Source: Chitinophaga niabensis
Lineage (GTDB): Bacteria; Bacteroidota; Bacteroidia; Chitinophagales; Chitinophagaceae
Assembly (NCBI GenBank): GCA_017849435.1
Contig: JAFIGY010000020.1
Coordinates: forward strand, 245,425-309,424
DNA: 64,000 bases
Direction: 5' to 3'
Shown: positions 26,847-35,218 of the stretch, in pieces
How positions within the stretch are numbered: position 1 is the first letter of the stretch
Layout: each line of letters begins with the position of its first letter
The notes under the pieces: model-generated
Database searches by the model: none
Told to the model about the DNA's origin: nothing
What the model saw: only the letters and a program-made list of their open reading frames with translations
Position numbers and translations under genes: made by a program

Positions 26847-27611
26847 TTATGCTTTCACAACCCACTCGAGGAAAGACGGCATCACACCTGCCCAGGTAGC
26901 CATGTCATGCTTTCCGCCTTGCACGAGGGTATATTGAATATGTTTGCCTTTTTCGTAGCCTTTTTCTTCCAGTAAGGTCATCAGATCTTCCGTATCATCC
27001 ACGGCGTCTATTACGCCATTGGTATTCCGGTCGGCCTGCTCATCCTCGGTACCGGCTTCAAAAAAGAAACGCAATTGGGGATGGAAGCGCCCTTCCCGGA
27101 TCTGCCGGTGCATGATACGATGCTCGGCTTCTTCCTGATTGGAACGCCACCAGAGGGAGCCGGAGAAAACGCCTGCTTTGTGGAATTCTTTGGGGTGATT
27201 CCATACAATGTCCAGTGCAGAAAGACCACCCATGGAGAATCCTGCAAAAGTCTTATCAGGGAATTGTTGGTGATAGCGGGTCTGCAGGAAAGGCAATAGT
27301 TCCCGGAGAATAAAACGGGTATACAGTCCCGCCTTGCCGCCCCGACCCTGGTAATCCATGTGCCGGGCTGTACCATACTCCTGCAGCCGTTGTGCGCCTG
27401 CGTGCACGGCCACGGCCCAGAGGGAAGGGTGGCTGGTGTTCTGCAGACGCTCCAGCATGGCCGGAAAGCCGATCTGTTCCAGGTCCTGCCCGTCATTGAG
27501 CAACAGCAGGTGCGGCACGTCGCGGGTGTTGGCCGGCAGATAACAGTCGAAACTCACTTCCCTTTGCAGGAAGAGCGAAAATTGGCCAAAAGATTCTTTT
27601 CTGGGAAGCAT
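26847..27611 (-). CDS. Esterase-D / enterochelin-esterase-like alpha/beta hydrolase
   Basis: 254 residues without signal peptide. The alpha/beta hydrolase core is evident: LLLLNDGQDLEQIGF near residue 36, nucleophile elbow GFSMGG (Ser about 147), the acid region near FEAGTEDEQADRN, and a His in QGGKHDMATWAGVMPSF. It resembles the PF00756 esterase group, which includes trilactone and mycolyl esterases. The acid region DRNTNGVIDAVDDTEDL looks like a calcium-type loop. The gene is divergent from a second, different esterase that opens the amidoligase operon, with 109 nt between the two starts. Confidence 0.85.
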   Translation of the reverse strand: MLPRKESFGQFSLFLQREVSFDCYLPANTRDVPHLLLLNDGQDLEQIGFPAMLERLQNTSHPSLWAVAVHAGAQRLQEYGTARHMDYQGRGGKAGLYTRFILRELLPFLQTRYHQQFPDKTFAGFSMGGLSALDIVWNHPKEFHKAGVFSGSLWWRSNQEEAEHRIMHRQIREGRFHPQLRFFFEAGTEDEQADRNTNGVIDAVDDTEDLMTLLEEKGYEKGKHIQYTLVQGGKHDMATWAGVMPSFLEWVVKA

Positions 27612-27720
27612 TGCTCTACTAAGTTAGAAAAATAGCCGGAAAGATTTGCAGGACAGATATTATATTCTGAATAAATCAATACTTTAGAAGAAGGAATATC
27701 CTCATCAAAAACCCGATCCT

Positions 27721-28431
27721 TTGACAGAAAACTATTATAAATGGCACTCTCCGCACCTTGACCGGGATTTTGAAATGCTGGTCTTCGGGGATGGCGGCTT
27801 CCCGCTCATCCTCTTTCCTACTTCCATGGGCCGCTACTATGAAAGTAAAGACCGCGGCCTGATAGATGCCATCTCCTGGTTCATCGATAACAAGCGGGTA
27901 AAGGTTTATTGTCCTGACGGGATCGACATCCTCAGCTGGTACAACAAGCAGGCGAGCCCTGCGGAACGCGCCCACAACCATAACCGCTATGATGCCGTTA
28001 TATTGAACGAAGTAATCCCCCGCGCTGTGAGGGAAACGGGCTACGAACGCGTAGCCGTGGCCGGATGCAGCTTTGGAGGATATCATGCCGCCAATTTCGC
28101 GTTCAGGCATCCGGAGAAGGTATCGTACCTTTTTTCCATGAGCGGATTGTTTGATATACGGATGCGGACGGATGGGTATTATGACGACAATGTGTACTAC
28201 AATAATCCCATGGACTACATGCCGGAGAATGCGCATCCCGCGCTCTGGAGAATGGGGATCGTGCTGGGCTCCGCGGAAAGGGACGTGAGCCGCCATCAGA
28301 ATGAGCAGTTCTCGGGTATACTACACGACAAACAGATCCAACACTGGCTGGATGTGCGGCCGAACAGCGTGCACGACTGGCCGGTATGGAGAGAGATGCT
28401 CCCCCATTATTTATCATTATTGAAATCATGA
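27721..28431 (+). CDS. Esterase-like alpha/beta hydrolase opening the amidoligase operon
   Basis: 236 residues read from a TTG start; no in-frame ATG gives a full fold. The N-terminus YYKWHSPHLDRDFEMLVFGDGG and the nucleophile elbow GCSFGGYHAANFA (Ser about 119) identify an esterase of the enterochelin-esterase/YbbA-like type. Candidate acid and base residues are the Asp near SAERDVSRHQ and His in VHDWPVWREMLPHY. The following ATP-grasp gene starts 6 nt after the stop, so this enzyme likely belongs to the same pathway, perhaps releasing or activating an acyl or ester intermediate. That role is inferred only from position. Confidence 0.82.
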   Translation: MTENYYKWHSPHLDRDFEMLVFGDGGFPLILFPTSMGRYYESKDRGLIDAISWFIDNKRVKVYCPDGIDILSWYNKQASPAERAHNHNRYDAVILNEVIPRAVRETGYERVAVAGCSFGGYHAANFAFRHPEKVSYLFSMSGLFDIRMRTDGYYDDNVYYNNPMDYMPENAHPALWRMGIVLGSAERDVSRHQNEQFSGILHDKQIQHWLDVRPNSVHDWPVWREMLPHYLSLLKS

Positions 28432-28437
28432 AATCGG

Positions 28438-29379
28438 ATGAAAAAGATCGGGATCCTTTTCGGACAGGAGAACACATTTCCGCAGGCTTTTGTAGACCGG
28501 GTGAACCGTCACGGAGATCCGGGCATATGCGCAGAGTTTGTGATGATAGACAAAGCCCTGCAGGGCGAAGGCGCCGAATATGCCGTGATCATAGACCGCA
28601 TCTCGCATGACGTGCCGTTTTACCGTGCATGGCTCAAGAATGCTGCACTGGAAGGCACGGCAGTGATCAACAATCCGTTCTGGTGGAGTGCGGACGAAAA
28701 GTTCTTCAATAACGCACTGGCCCTCAGCCTGCACATCCCTGTTCCGAAAACCGCGCTGCTGCCGTCTTTTGAGCTGCCGCCCGATACTACGGACCGGTCT
28801 TTCCGCAACCTGCGTTACCCGATGGACTGGGACGCCATCTTCCGGCATACCGGTTTTCCCGCGTGTATGAAACCCTTCGCCGGAGGCGGCTGGAAGCATG
28901 TCTACCGCATCCCCGACCGCGAAACCTTCTTCCGCATTCACGCAGAAACCCAACGCGAAGTAATGATCCTGCAGGAAGAGATCATCTTCGAAGAATATTA
29001 CCGCTGCTATTGCATCGGCGGAAAATATGTACGGATCATGCCCTACGAGCCACGCAACCCGCATGCCGACCGCTACAAGGCAGATTTCCGGCCATCCCCG
29101 CAGCTCTACGATGCCATGGAACACAGCGTGCTTACCCTGAACCAGGGCCTCGGCTACGATTTCAACACCGTAGAACTTGCCGTGCGAGACGGCATTCCAT
29201 ATGCAATCGATTTTTGTAACCCGGCTCCGGATGCGGACCTGGCCTCCGTTGGCCCGGAAAATTTCGAATGGGTGGTGGACACCATGGCCCGTTATGCCAT
29301 CGAAAGAGCCGGGGCGCAGCAATTCGGGAGAGACAACCTCACCTGGGGCACCTATCTCAAAAATGCCGTGCAGCATTGA
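28438..29379 (+). CDS. ATP-grasp ligase, RimK-like fold
   Basis: 313 residues. The N-terminus GILFGQENTFPQAFVDRVN is a pre-ATP-grasp Rossmann-like domain. The ATP-grasp core has the lysine/glycine-loop region CMKPFAGGGWKHVYRI (about 143-158), the hinge MILQEEIIFEEYYRCYCIGGK, a basic RIMPYEP strand, and the metal-binding end VELAVRDGIPYAIDFCNPAPD. It should ligate a carboxylate to an amine with ATP. The substrate is unknown. It is the second gene of a six-gene operon that also encodes two further ligase types, an amidotransferase and an esterase. Confidence 0.85.
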   Translation: MKKIGILFGQENTFPQAFVDRVNRHGDPGICAEFVMIDKALQGEGAEYAVIIDRISHDVPFYRAWLKNAALEGTAVINNPFWWSADEKFFNNALALSLHIPVPKTALLPSFELPPDTTDRSFRNLRYPMDWDAIFRHTGFPACMKPFAGGGWKHVYRIPDRETFFRIHAETQREVMILQEEIIFEEYYRCYCIGGKYVRIMPYEPRNPHADRYKADFRPSPQLYDAMEHSVLTLNQGLGYDFNTVELAVRDGIPYAIDFCNPAPDADLASVGPENFEWVVDTMARYAIERAGAQQFGRDNLTWGTYLKNAVQH

Positions 29380-29412
29380 ACAACAACTCATAAATAAAAC
29401 GCAACATTTTAC

Positions 29413-30513
29413 ATGAACTTTTCAGCCTTTACCCTTGGTATTGAAGAAGAATACATGGTGCTGGACCCGCAAACCCGCGAGCTGCGCTCCCACGAACAAA
29501 AGATCGTGGAGCAGGCGCAGAAAGTGATCAAAGACAAAGTGAAGGCCGAAATGCACCAGGCTGTAGTGGAGGTAGGCACCCAGATCTGCGCCAATATCGA
29601 AGAAGCATATGAAGATGTGAAATTGCTCCGCCATACCATCTTCCAGATAGCCGGAGAACTCGGTTACGGCATCGGTGCTGCGGGAACGCACCCCTTCTCC
29701 AAATGGGAAAAACAGCTCATCACGGATCATCCCCGCTATTTTGAACTGGTGAACGAAATGCAGGACGCCGCCCGGTCTAACCTCATCTTCGGCCTCCACG
29801 TACATGTAGGGATGGAAAATCGCGAGATGGCGCTTCATATCGCCAACAGCGCCCGTTATTTCCTGCCTCATATCTTCGCACTCAGCACCAACTCCCCTTT
29901 CTGGGAAGGGCGGAACACGGGCTTTAAATCTTTCCGGACAAAGGTTTTCGATAAATTCCCGCGGACCGGCATCCCCGATTATTTCGCCAGTATCGAGGAA
30001 TATGATAATTATATCAAGCTCCTTGTTAAAACCAATTGTATCGACAATGCCAAGAAGGTCTGGTGGGACCTTCGCGTACATCCTTTCTTCAACACCGTGG
30101 AATTCCGCATTTGCGACGTGCCGCTGACCCTGGATGAAACCATCACCATGGCTTCCCTTTTCCAGGCCGTATGCGCCAAGATCTACAAGCTCCGGATGCA
30201 AAATCTCAATTTCATCATCTACAACCGCGCCCTCGTGAACGAGAACAAATGGCGCGCTTCCCGCTACGGTATAGACGGCAACCTCATCGATTTCGGAAAG
30301 GAAATGGAAGTCAATACACGCGCGCTGATCTACGAACTGCTTGATTTCGTGGATGATGTGCTGAATGACCTTGGTACCCGCTCTAGCGCCGTTACCGGAA
30401 CAGAACGCATCCTCTCCGGAGGTACAGGGGCCGACAAGCAGCTGAAGGTGGTAGAAGACGGAGGGGATCTTACAGCGGTAGTAGATTACATACAATCCCG
30501 GTTTCTGGCGTAA
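29413..30513 (+). CDS. YbdK-type carboxylate-amine ligase (GCS2 family)
   Basis: 366 residues, about the usual length of the family. It has the GCS2 signatures: FTLGIEEEYMVLDPQTREL at the N-terminus (acidic metal ligands), IFGLHVHVGM near residue 128, and STNSPFWEGRNTGFKSFRTKVF, EFRICDVPLTLDET further on. The family makes gamma-glutamyl or related amide bonds; E. coli YbdK has weak glutamate-cysteine ligase activity in vitro. The real substrate here is not known. It lies in the middle of the amidoligase operon, 33 nt after the ATP-grasp gene and 12 nt before the amidotransferase. Confidence 0.93.
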   Translation: MNFSAFTLGIEEEYMVLDPQTRELRSHEQKIVEQAQKVIKDKVKAEMHQAVVEVGTQICANIEEAYEDVKLLRHTIFQIAGELGYGIGAAGTHPFSKWEKQLITDHPRYFELVNEMQDAARSNLIFGLHVHVGMENREMALHIANSARYFLPHIFALSTNSPFWEGRNTGFKSFRTKVFDKFPRTGIPDYFASIEEYDNYIKLLVKTNCIDNAKKVWWDLRVHPFFNTVEFRICDVPLTLDETITMASLFQAVCAKIYKLRMQNLNFIIYNRALVNENKWRASRYGIDGNLIDFGKEMEVNTRALIYELLDFVDDVLNDLGTRSSAVTGTERILSGGTGADKQLKVVEDGGDLTAVVDYIQSRFLA

Positions 30514-30525
30514 TTTTGCATTATA

Positions 30526-31347
30526 ATGAAGGTAGCCATATTGGACTTGTATGAGGGTGTGCCGAATGAAGGCATGCGCTGTATTCGTGAATTGTTGATA
30601 CAATTTGCGGAAGACCATCAGATCCCTCTGCAAATGAACGAATTTGAAGTGAGGCAGCAACAGCGGGTGCCAGACCTTTCGTATGATGTATACATCTCTT
30701 CCGGAGGGCCGGGCAGTCCGGTAGACAGTGCGGGGAATGATTGGGAAAAAGCATATTTCCATTGGCTTCACAGCGTACTGGAATGGAACAAAATACCGGG
30801 AAACCGGAAAAAATACATCTTCCTGATCTGTCATTCTTTTCAGATTGTGTGCCGCTATTTTGAGCTTGGAATAGTATGCAGACGGAAATCCCCGGCCTTC
30901 GGCGTTTTCCCGGTCCACAAAACAACCGCCGGCCTGCAGGAACCTCTCTTCAGTGGCCTGCCGGACCCGTACTACATCGTAGACAGCCGCAACTGGCAGG
31001 TAATACAGCCAAATGAAGCAAAGCTCGGGGCAATGGGCGCCTCCGTTCTTGCCATTGAAAAGGAAAGGCCGCATGTACCGCTGGAACGCGCTATCATGGC
31101 CATACGTTTCAATCGCTATATGATCGGCACCCAGTTCCATCCGGAAGCGGACGCCCCGGGTATGCGCAAACATCTGCTGCAACCCGTCAAGAAACAAAAG
31201 GTGATCGCAGAACACGGCGCGGAAAAATATCACAGCATGCTGGAATTGCTGTCCGAGCCGGATAAAATACTGCTCACCCACAACACCCTGTTGCCGAATT
31301 TCCTGCAGGATGCCCTGCAGCACCAGCAACAATTTCAGTATACCTAA
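30526..31347 (+). CDS. Class I glutamine-amidotransferase-like protein
   Basis: 273 residues with a triad class I amidotransferase domain: SSGGPGSPVD near residue 60, Cys102 in FLICHSFQIVCR, and His205/Glu207 in GTQFHPEADA. The usual Gly before the nucleophile is replaced (LICHS rather than GxCxG), and about 60 extra residues follow the domain. The protein could supply ammonia from glutamine to one of the neighbouring ligases, or act as a gamma-glutamyl hydrolase; both uses are known in this fold. It has no fused synthetase. Gaps of 10-12 nt tie it to the genes on both sides. Confidence 0.87.
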   Translation: MKVAILDLYEGVPNEGMRCIRELLIQFAEDHQIPLQMNEFEVRQQQRVPDLSYDVYISSGGPGSPVDSAGNDWEKAYFHWLHSVLEWNKIPGNRKKYIFLICHSFQIVCRYFELGIVCRRKSPAFGVFPVHKTTAGLQEPLFSGLPDPYYIVDSRNWQVIQPNEAKLGAMGASVLAIEKERPHVPLERAIMAIRFNRYMIGTQFHPEADAPGMRKHLLQPVKKQKVIAEHGAEKYHSMLELLSEPDKILLTHNTLLPNFLQDALQHQQQFQYT

Positions 31348-31357
31348 AAACACTGGC

Positions 31358-32545
31358 ATGATCCCATCTATCCGTCAACAATATAACCGGCAGTTCACCA
31401 CCGCGAAATATACAGCCCTCCTCGAAGGATTGAGCGCGGAAACCGGTATCACGCCGGCATTCCGGGTTGCGGAAACTCCTGTATTCGTACCGGAAGAGCT
31501 CACACAACAAATGATCAGGGCCGGCGAAGCGATCGTGAATCTCATCATGCAGCCGGATTTCAGGGAGCTAACGGAAACGGCTATCCCAAAACAATATTTC
31601 GTACCGCAGGAAGACGCGCATCCCCAGTTCATCATCATTGATTTTGCCGTTACGCGGGACGAGCAGGGGGCACTGGCGCCGCAACTGATAGAGCTGCAGG
31701 GCTTCCCCAGCCTTTTCGCTTTCCAGGAATTACTGGCCCGGCAATTCCGCCAGCACCTGGAGGTACCGGCAGGCATGCATAATTTTTTAAGCGGACTGGA
31801 CGAGCAGGGCTACAAAGCATTGCTGAAAGAGACCATCCTCGCCGGCCTGGACCCTGAACATGTGATACTGCTGGAAGTAATGCCGCAGCAGCAAAAGACG
31901 CTGATCGATTTCGTGGGAACGGAGAACATGCTGGGTGTTCCTGTGGTCTGCATCTCGCAACTGGTACAGGAAGGCAGAAAGCTTTACTATGAAAAGGATG
32001 GGAAAAAGATCCGCGTGCACCGGATCTACAACCGTGTGATCTCCGAAGATCTGGAAAGATACAGGGAGCAGCTGGGGAATACCGTGGATTTCCGGCACGA
32101 CCTGGAAGTGACATGGGCCGCTCACCCCAACTGGTACTACCGCATCAGCAAATTCCTCCTCCCCTATATTCACGGACCTTTTGCGCCCAAAGCCTGGTTC
32201 CTCCACGAGATCCCCGTATTGCCGCAGGACCTGCAACATTATGTGCTCAAGCCCCTGTTCTCCTTCGCGGGACAAGGCGTGATCCTCGAGCCTACGCAGG
32301 CGGACATCGATGCTATCCAGGATCCCGAAAACTGGATACTCCAGCAGAAAGTGGAATACGCGCCGGTGATCGAAACCCCTACAGGCCCGGCCCGCTGCGA
32401 AATACGGCTGATGTACTGCTGGCCTGATAAGGCGCCCAAACCAACACTGGCGCATAACCTCGCGCGGCTCAGCAAAGGGAAAATGATCGGGGTGAGCTTC
32501 AATGCGCAACAGGATTGGGTAGGCGGAAGTTGTTGCTTTTTCTAA
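31358..32545 (+). CDS. GSPS-like, apparently permuted ATP-grasp protein
   Basis: 395 residues from ATG 31358; an earlier in-frame start would overlap the amidotransferase gene. The region HYVLKPLFSFAGQGVILEP (about 290-308) looks like the ATP-binding lysine and glycine-rich loop of an ATP-grasp, with WILQQKVEYAPVIE as hinge and ARCEIRLMYCW as a metal/ATP strand. The acidic segment LAPQLIELQGFPSLFAFQ lies N-terminal to the loop, an order reminiscent of glutathionylspermidine-synthetase-like enzymes, where the metal-binding strand precedes the ATP lysine. I infer an amide-forming ligase; the family name is not certain. It is the fifth gene of the operon. Confidence 0.65.
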   Translation: MIPSIRQQYNRQFTTAKYTALLEGLSAETGITPAFRVAETPVFVPEELTQQMIRAGEAIVNLIMQPDFRELTETAIPKQYFVPQEDAHPQFIIIDFAVTRDEQGALAPQLIELQGFPSLFAFQELLARQFRQHLEVPAGMHNFLSGLDEQGYKALLKETILAGLDPEHVILLEVMPQQQKTLIDFVGTENMLGVPVVCISQLVQEGRKLYYEKDGKKIRVHRIYNRVISEDLERYREQLGNTVDFRHDLEVTWAAHPNWYYRISKFLLPYIHGPFAPKAWFLHEIPVLPQDLQHYVLKPLFSFAGQGVILEPTQADIDAIQDPENWILQQKVEYAPVIETPTGPARCEIRLMYCWPDKAPKPTLAHNLARLSKGKMIGVSFNAQQDWVGGSCCFF

Positions 32546-32561
32546 GTTCAAACTTTTCGAT

Positions 32562-32951
32562 ATGCAACGTTTAAACATCGGCTCCAATGCTCCCTGGGAA
32601 GCTAAAGTGGGCTATTCCAGGGCAGTGCGGATCGGCAATGTGGTGGAAGTTTCCGGTACCGTTTCGGTAGACGGGGAAAAAGTGATCGGCATCAATAACG
32701 CTTACGAACAAACGAAACATGCGCTTGCCAAGATCGAGGCTGCCCTCGTAAAAGCCGGTGCCAGCCTGCATGATGTAGTGCGTACGCGGATGTATGTGAC
32801 GGATATTTCAAAGTGGGAAGAGATCGGTCGCGCACATGGGGAATTCTTTAAAGCCATCCGGCCGGCTACCACCATGGTAGAGGTCAGCAGGCTGATAGAC
32901 CCCGCGCTTCTTGTAGAGATAGAAGCCACGGCCATCGTACCCGGACAATAA
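32562..32951 (+). CDS. Cytosolic RidA/YjgF-family protein
   Basis: 129 residues, no signal peptide. Family stretches include VGYSRAVRIGNVVEVSGTVS, AYEQTKHALAKIEAALVKAGAS, VVRTRMYVTDI and ALLVEIEATAIVPGQ. The Arg in VVRTRMYVTD occupies the position of the functional arginine in enamine/imine deaminases. It is the last gene of the amidoligase operon (16 nt gap) and ends in a terminator, so it may clear a reactive intermediate of that pathway. It differs from the exported RidA paralogue at 24665. Confidence 0.9.
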   Translation: MQRLNIGSNAPWEAKVGYSRAVRIGNVVEVSGTVSVDGEKVIGINNAYEQTKHALAKIEAALVKAGASLHDVVRTRMYVTDISKWEEIGRAHGEFFKAIRPATTMVEVSRLIDPALLVEIEATAIVPGQ

Positions 32952-32985
32952 AAAGAGAGACCGCTTTTGAAACGGTCTCTCTTTT
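32951..32985. terminator. Bidirectional terminator after amidoligase operon
   Basis: AAAAGAGAGACCG pairs perfectly with CGGTCTCTCTTTT around a short loop. The A- and T-tracts would stop the plus-strand operon and the convergent rhodanese gene on minus. Confidence 0.88.
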
Positions 32986-33011
32986 CAATATGTTCCCGCT
33001 GAGCAGGGTGA

Positions 33012-33320
33012 TCATCTGCCATACTTCTCCTGCCAGGCCATCATACCGCCTTCGAGGTTCTTCGTTTGGGTGAATCCCATAGTTTCCAGGAGCATGCATG
33101 CCTGCCCGCTCCGGTTGCCGCTCCTGCAATAAACGATCAGTTCCTTGTCTTTCAGGTCCTCCAGCTCGTCCACCTGCATCGCCCTGATCTGCCCTAAAGG
33201 CACCAGTACGCCGCCGATGTTGAACTCCTCATGTTCGTGCGGTTCGCGAACGTCTACTATATGAAGGGTTTCGCCGTTATCAAGGCGTTGTTTCAGTTCT
33301 TCCCTTGTGATATTTTCCAT
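33012..33320 (-). CDS. Single-domain rhodanese-like protein
   Basis: 102 residues forming one rhodanese domain: LHIVDVREPHEHEEFNIGG, then the active-site loop YCRSGNRSGQA with Cys65, and the C-terminal LEGGMMAWQEKYGR. Such proteins carry sulfur as a Cys persulfide in the cytosol. The loop has the CRxGxR form seen in active sulfurtransferases. It lies 35 nt downstream of the PASTA gene, possibly in the same transcript as ddl. The physiological acceptor is unknown. Confidence 0.93.
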   Translation of the reverse strand: MENITREELKQRLDNGETLHIVDVREPHEHEEFNIGGVLVPLGQIRAMQVDELEDLKDKELIVYCRSGNRSGQACMLLETMGFTQTKNLEGGMMAWQEKYGR

Positions 33321-33355
33321 GTTGGTCGCTGTTTTTACAAAATTAAAAAATATTC

Positions 33356-34177
33356 CTACTCCGCAGCGGGTTTGCGAACCTGAGTACTGTCCTTACCCGC
33401 CGGGCGGGTGGCAGAAAGCCAGAGGTCCACGCTTTCCCCTGCGCGGATGAGGTTCAGCTCACCCAGCTCGTTCCTCCGGGGAGGACTTTGCTTGAACACA
33501 AAGGCGCCCAGCGTATCCGTTACGCCTCCGTCTATCAGCACCGTGCCGATATTGAGGTTGCTGGCGGCCAGTACTTCCTTCGCTTCCATGTAGGTAAGTC
33601 CCACCGTTTCCGGAACAGGATTTTCCACGCTGCCCGTGCCGCTGCTCAATACCAGCGTGATATTGCTGCCCTCCGGTATTTCCTTGCCCGGTTTGATGGG
33701 TTTGCCGTTCAACAGCTGTTGCAAGACGGTATTGGTCGCGAAGTCCGGCTTGTAAATAGTATCCCCTACATTCAGCCTGCGCGCACGCAGGGTCATTTCA
33801 GCGCTGCGAAAGGTCAGACCTTCGAGGTCCGGCATCGGCACCATTGGCGGCACTACCTTGTTCACTGTCAGGTAAATGGTACGGTGCACTTTCACCACAT
33901 CGCCGCGCTCCGGCGTTTGCTCATACACGAGCAGGGCGGGCATGGTATCGATGTAGATGGAATCGCGCACTTCCACGCTAAAACCCAATTTCTCCAGTGC
34001 TGCCGTAGCGTCCTTGATGCTTTTGCCGCGCACATCCGGCACCGTCAGCACTTCCCCGTGGCGGGTCAGGAAACTGAGAGAGCTGAAGAAAATGAAGCCC
34101 AGCAATACCACCAATCCGATAATAACCAGGAGGTTGAAGCCGAAAGAACGTTTTGTGATATTATGGAATAGTTGCAT
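33356..34177 (-). CDS. Membrane-anchored PASTA-domain protein
   Basis: 273 residues. An N-terminal transmembrane anchor (about 14-36, LLVIIGLVVLLGFIFFSSLSF) is followed by three PASTA repeats: VPDVRGKSIKDATAALEKLG, PMPDLEGLTFRSAEMTLRAR and VPETVGLTYMEAKEVLAAS open them. PASTA domains bind peptidoglycan-related ligands in kinases and PBPs, but here neither a kinase nor a PBP domain is attached. The gene begins 1 nt after ddl, which supports a cell-wall-linked role. It is oriented with the PASTA domains outside the cytoplasmic membrane. Confidence 0.92.
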   Translation of the reverse strand: MQLFHNITKRSFGFNLLVIIGLVVLLGFIFFSSLSFLTRHGEVLTVPDVRGKSIKDATAALEKLGFSVEVRDSIYIDTMPALLVYEQTPERGDVVKVHRTIYLTVNKVVPPMVPMPDLEGLTFRSAEMTLRARRLNVGDTIYKPDFATNTVLQQLLNGKPIKPGKEIPEGSNITLVLSSGTGSVENPVPETVGLTYMEAKEVLAASNLNIGTVLIDGGVTDTLGAFVFKQSPPRRNELGELNLIRAGESVDLWLSATRPAGKDSTQVRKPAAE

Positions 34178-34178
34178 A

Positions 34179-35177
34179 TTATTTTTTTACCTGTTCCAGG
34201 CATTCTTCAATAAGCATGCCGTAAAAGGCCTGCAGGGTCATCCCTGCAGCGCGCACCTGCTGAGGCACAAGGCTGTTCTCGCTCTGACCGGGCATCGTGT
34301 TCAGCTCGAGGAAAAACACCTTACCGGTGCTTTCTTCGAGGATAAAGTCGGCCCGCACGATCCCTTTGCAATTAAGGCGGAAATACAGTTCGCGTGCCAC
34401 GCTGCGGATGTGGTCGGCCGCGGGTGCAGGGATCTCTGCGGGGGTCACCTCATTGGTAACGCCCGGGGTGTATTTCGCTTCATAATCAAAGAATTCCTTG
34501 CTGCTGCGTATCTCCGTCAACGGCAGCGTATGCAGCTGCCCCCCGGCGAAGAAAAGACCGCAGGTGACCTCGGTGCCCTTTACAAACTCCTCGATCAATA
34601 TCTGGCCGTCTTCCCGGAAAGCCTTTTCAATAGCCGCTTCCAGTTCTTCCGCCTTGTTCACCTTGCTCATCCCGATGCTGCTGCCACCTTCGGCCGGCTT
34701 AACGAAAACGGGTAAACGAAGTTGTTGCAGGATGGCCGTTTTATCATATGGCTGGTTACGGAAGATGTGCTCCGAGCGGCTCACATTCACGACATTCAGC
34801 GCCGCCACCACTTTATTGCAATAACTTTTGTTGAAAGTGAGCGCGGAAGTGACCATGCCGCAACTGGTGCAGGGGATGCCCAACATTTCGAAATATCCCT
34901 GCAGGCGACCGTCTTCTCCCGGCGTACCATGTATCCCGATGAAAACCGCATCGAAGGTGATGTGTTTTCCTCCGATACGGAGACTGAAATCATTCTTGTC
35001 CACAGCATGTACCGTACCGTCCGGTGCAGTATGATGCCATTCTTCTTTTGTGATGATGATCTTGTACACATTGTACAGGGCCGCATCAATGTTCTTCTCA
35101 ATTACTTCCGCGCTTTGTACGGATATCACATATTCTCCGGAATATCCGCCGGCTACCAGGGCTATATTTTTCTTCAT
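34179..35177 (-). CDS. ddl: D-alanine--D-alanine ligase
   Basis: 332 residues, the usual length. The N-terminal domain shows IALVAGGYSGEYVISVQSAEVI and IHGTPGEDGRLQGYFEMLGIP; the ATP-grasp part has FVKPAEGGSSIGMSKV, ILIEEFVKGTEVTCGLF, the omega-loop region and the metal site FFLELNTMPGQSENSLVP. It makes the D-Ala-D-Ala dipeptide for peptidoglycan. The Tyr-containing segment FDYEAKYTPG fits a D-Ala rather than D-lactate ligase. The PASTA gene follows by 1 nt and a rhodanese gene after that. Confidence 0.96.
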   Translation of the reverse strand: MKKNIALVAGGYSGEYVISVQSAEVIEKNIDAALYNVYKIIITKEEWHHTAPDGTVHAVDKNDFSLRIGGKHITFDAVFIGIHGTPGEDGRLQGYFEMLGIPCTSCGMVTSALTFNKSYCNKVVAALNVVNVSRSEHIFRNQPYDKTAILQQLRLPVFVKPAEGGSSIGMSKVNKAEELEAAIEKAFREDGQILIEEFVKGTEVTCGLFFAGGQLHTLPLTEIRSSKEFFDYEAKYTPGVTNEVTPAEIPAPAADHIRSVARELYFRLNCKGIVRADFILEESTGKVFFLELNTMPGQSENSLVPQQVRAAGMTLQAFYGMLIEECLEQVKK

Positions 35178-35218
35178 GGTCGCTATCTGAAAACAGTTAA
35201 AAATTAAAAGTAAAAAAT

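Noticed and set aside
29422-31359. 645-codon open frame on the minus strand across the YbdK and amidotransferase genes
   Set aside because: It mirrors two clear plus-strand genes with strong family motifs; its own translation shows no family features, so it is a codon-bias shadow.
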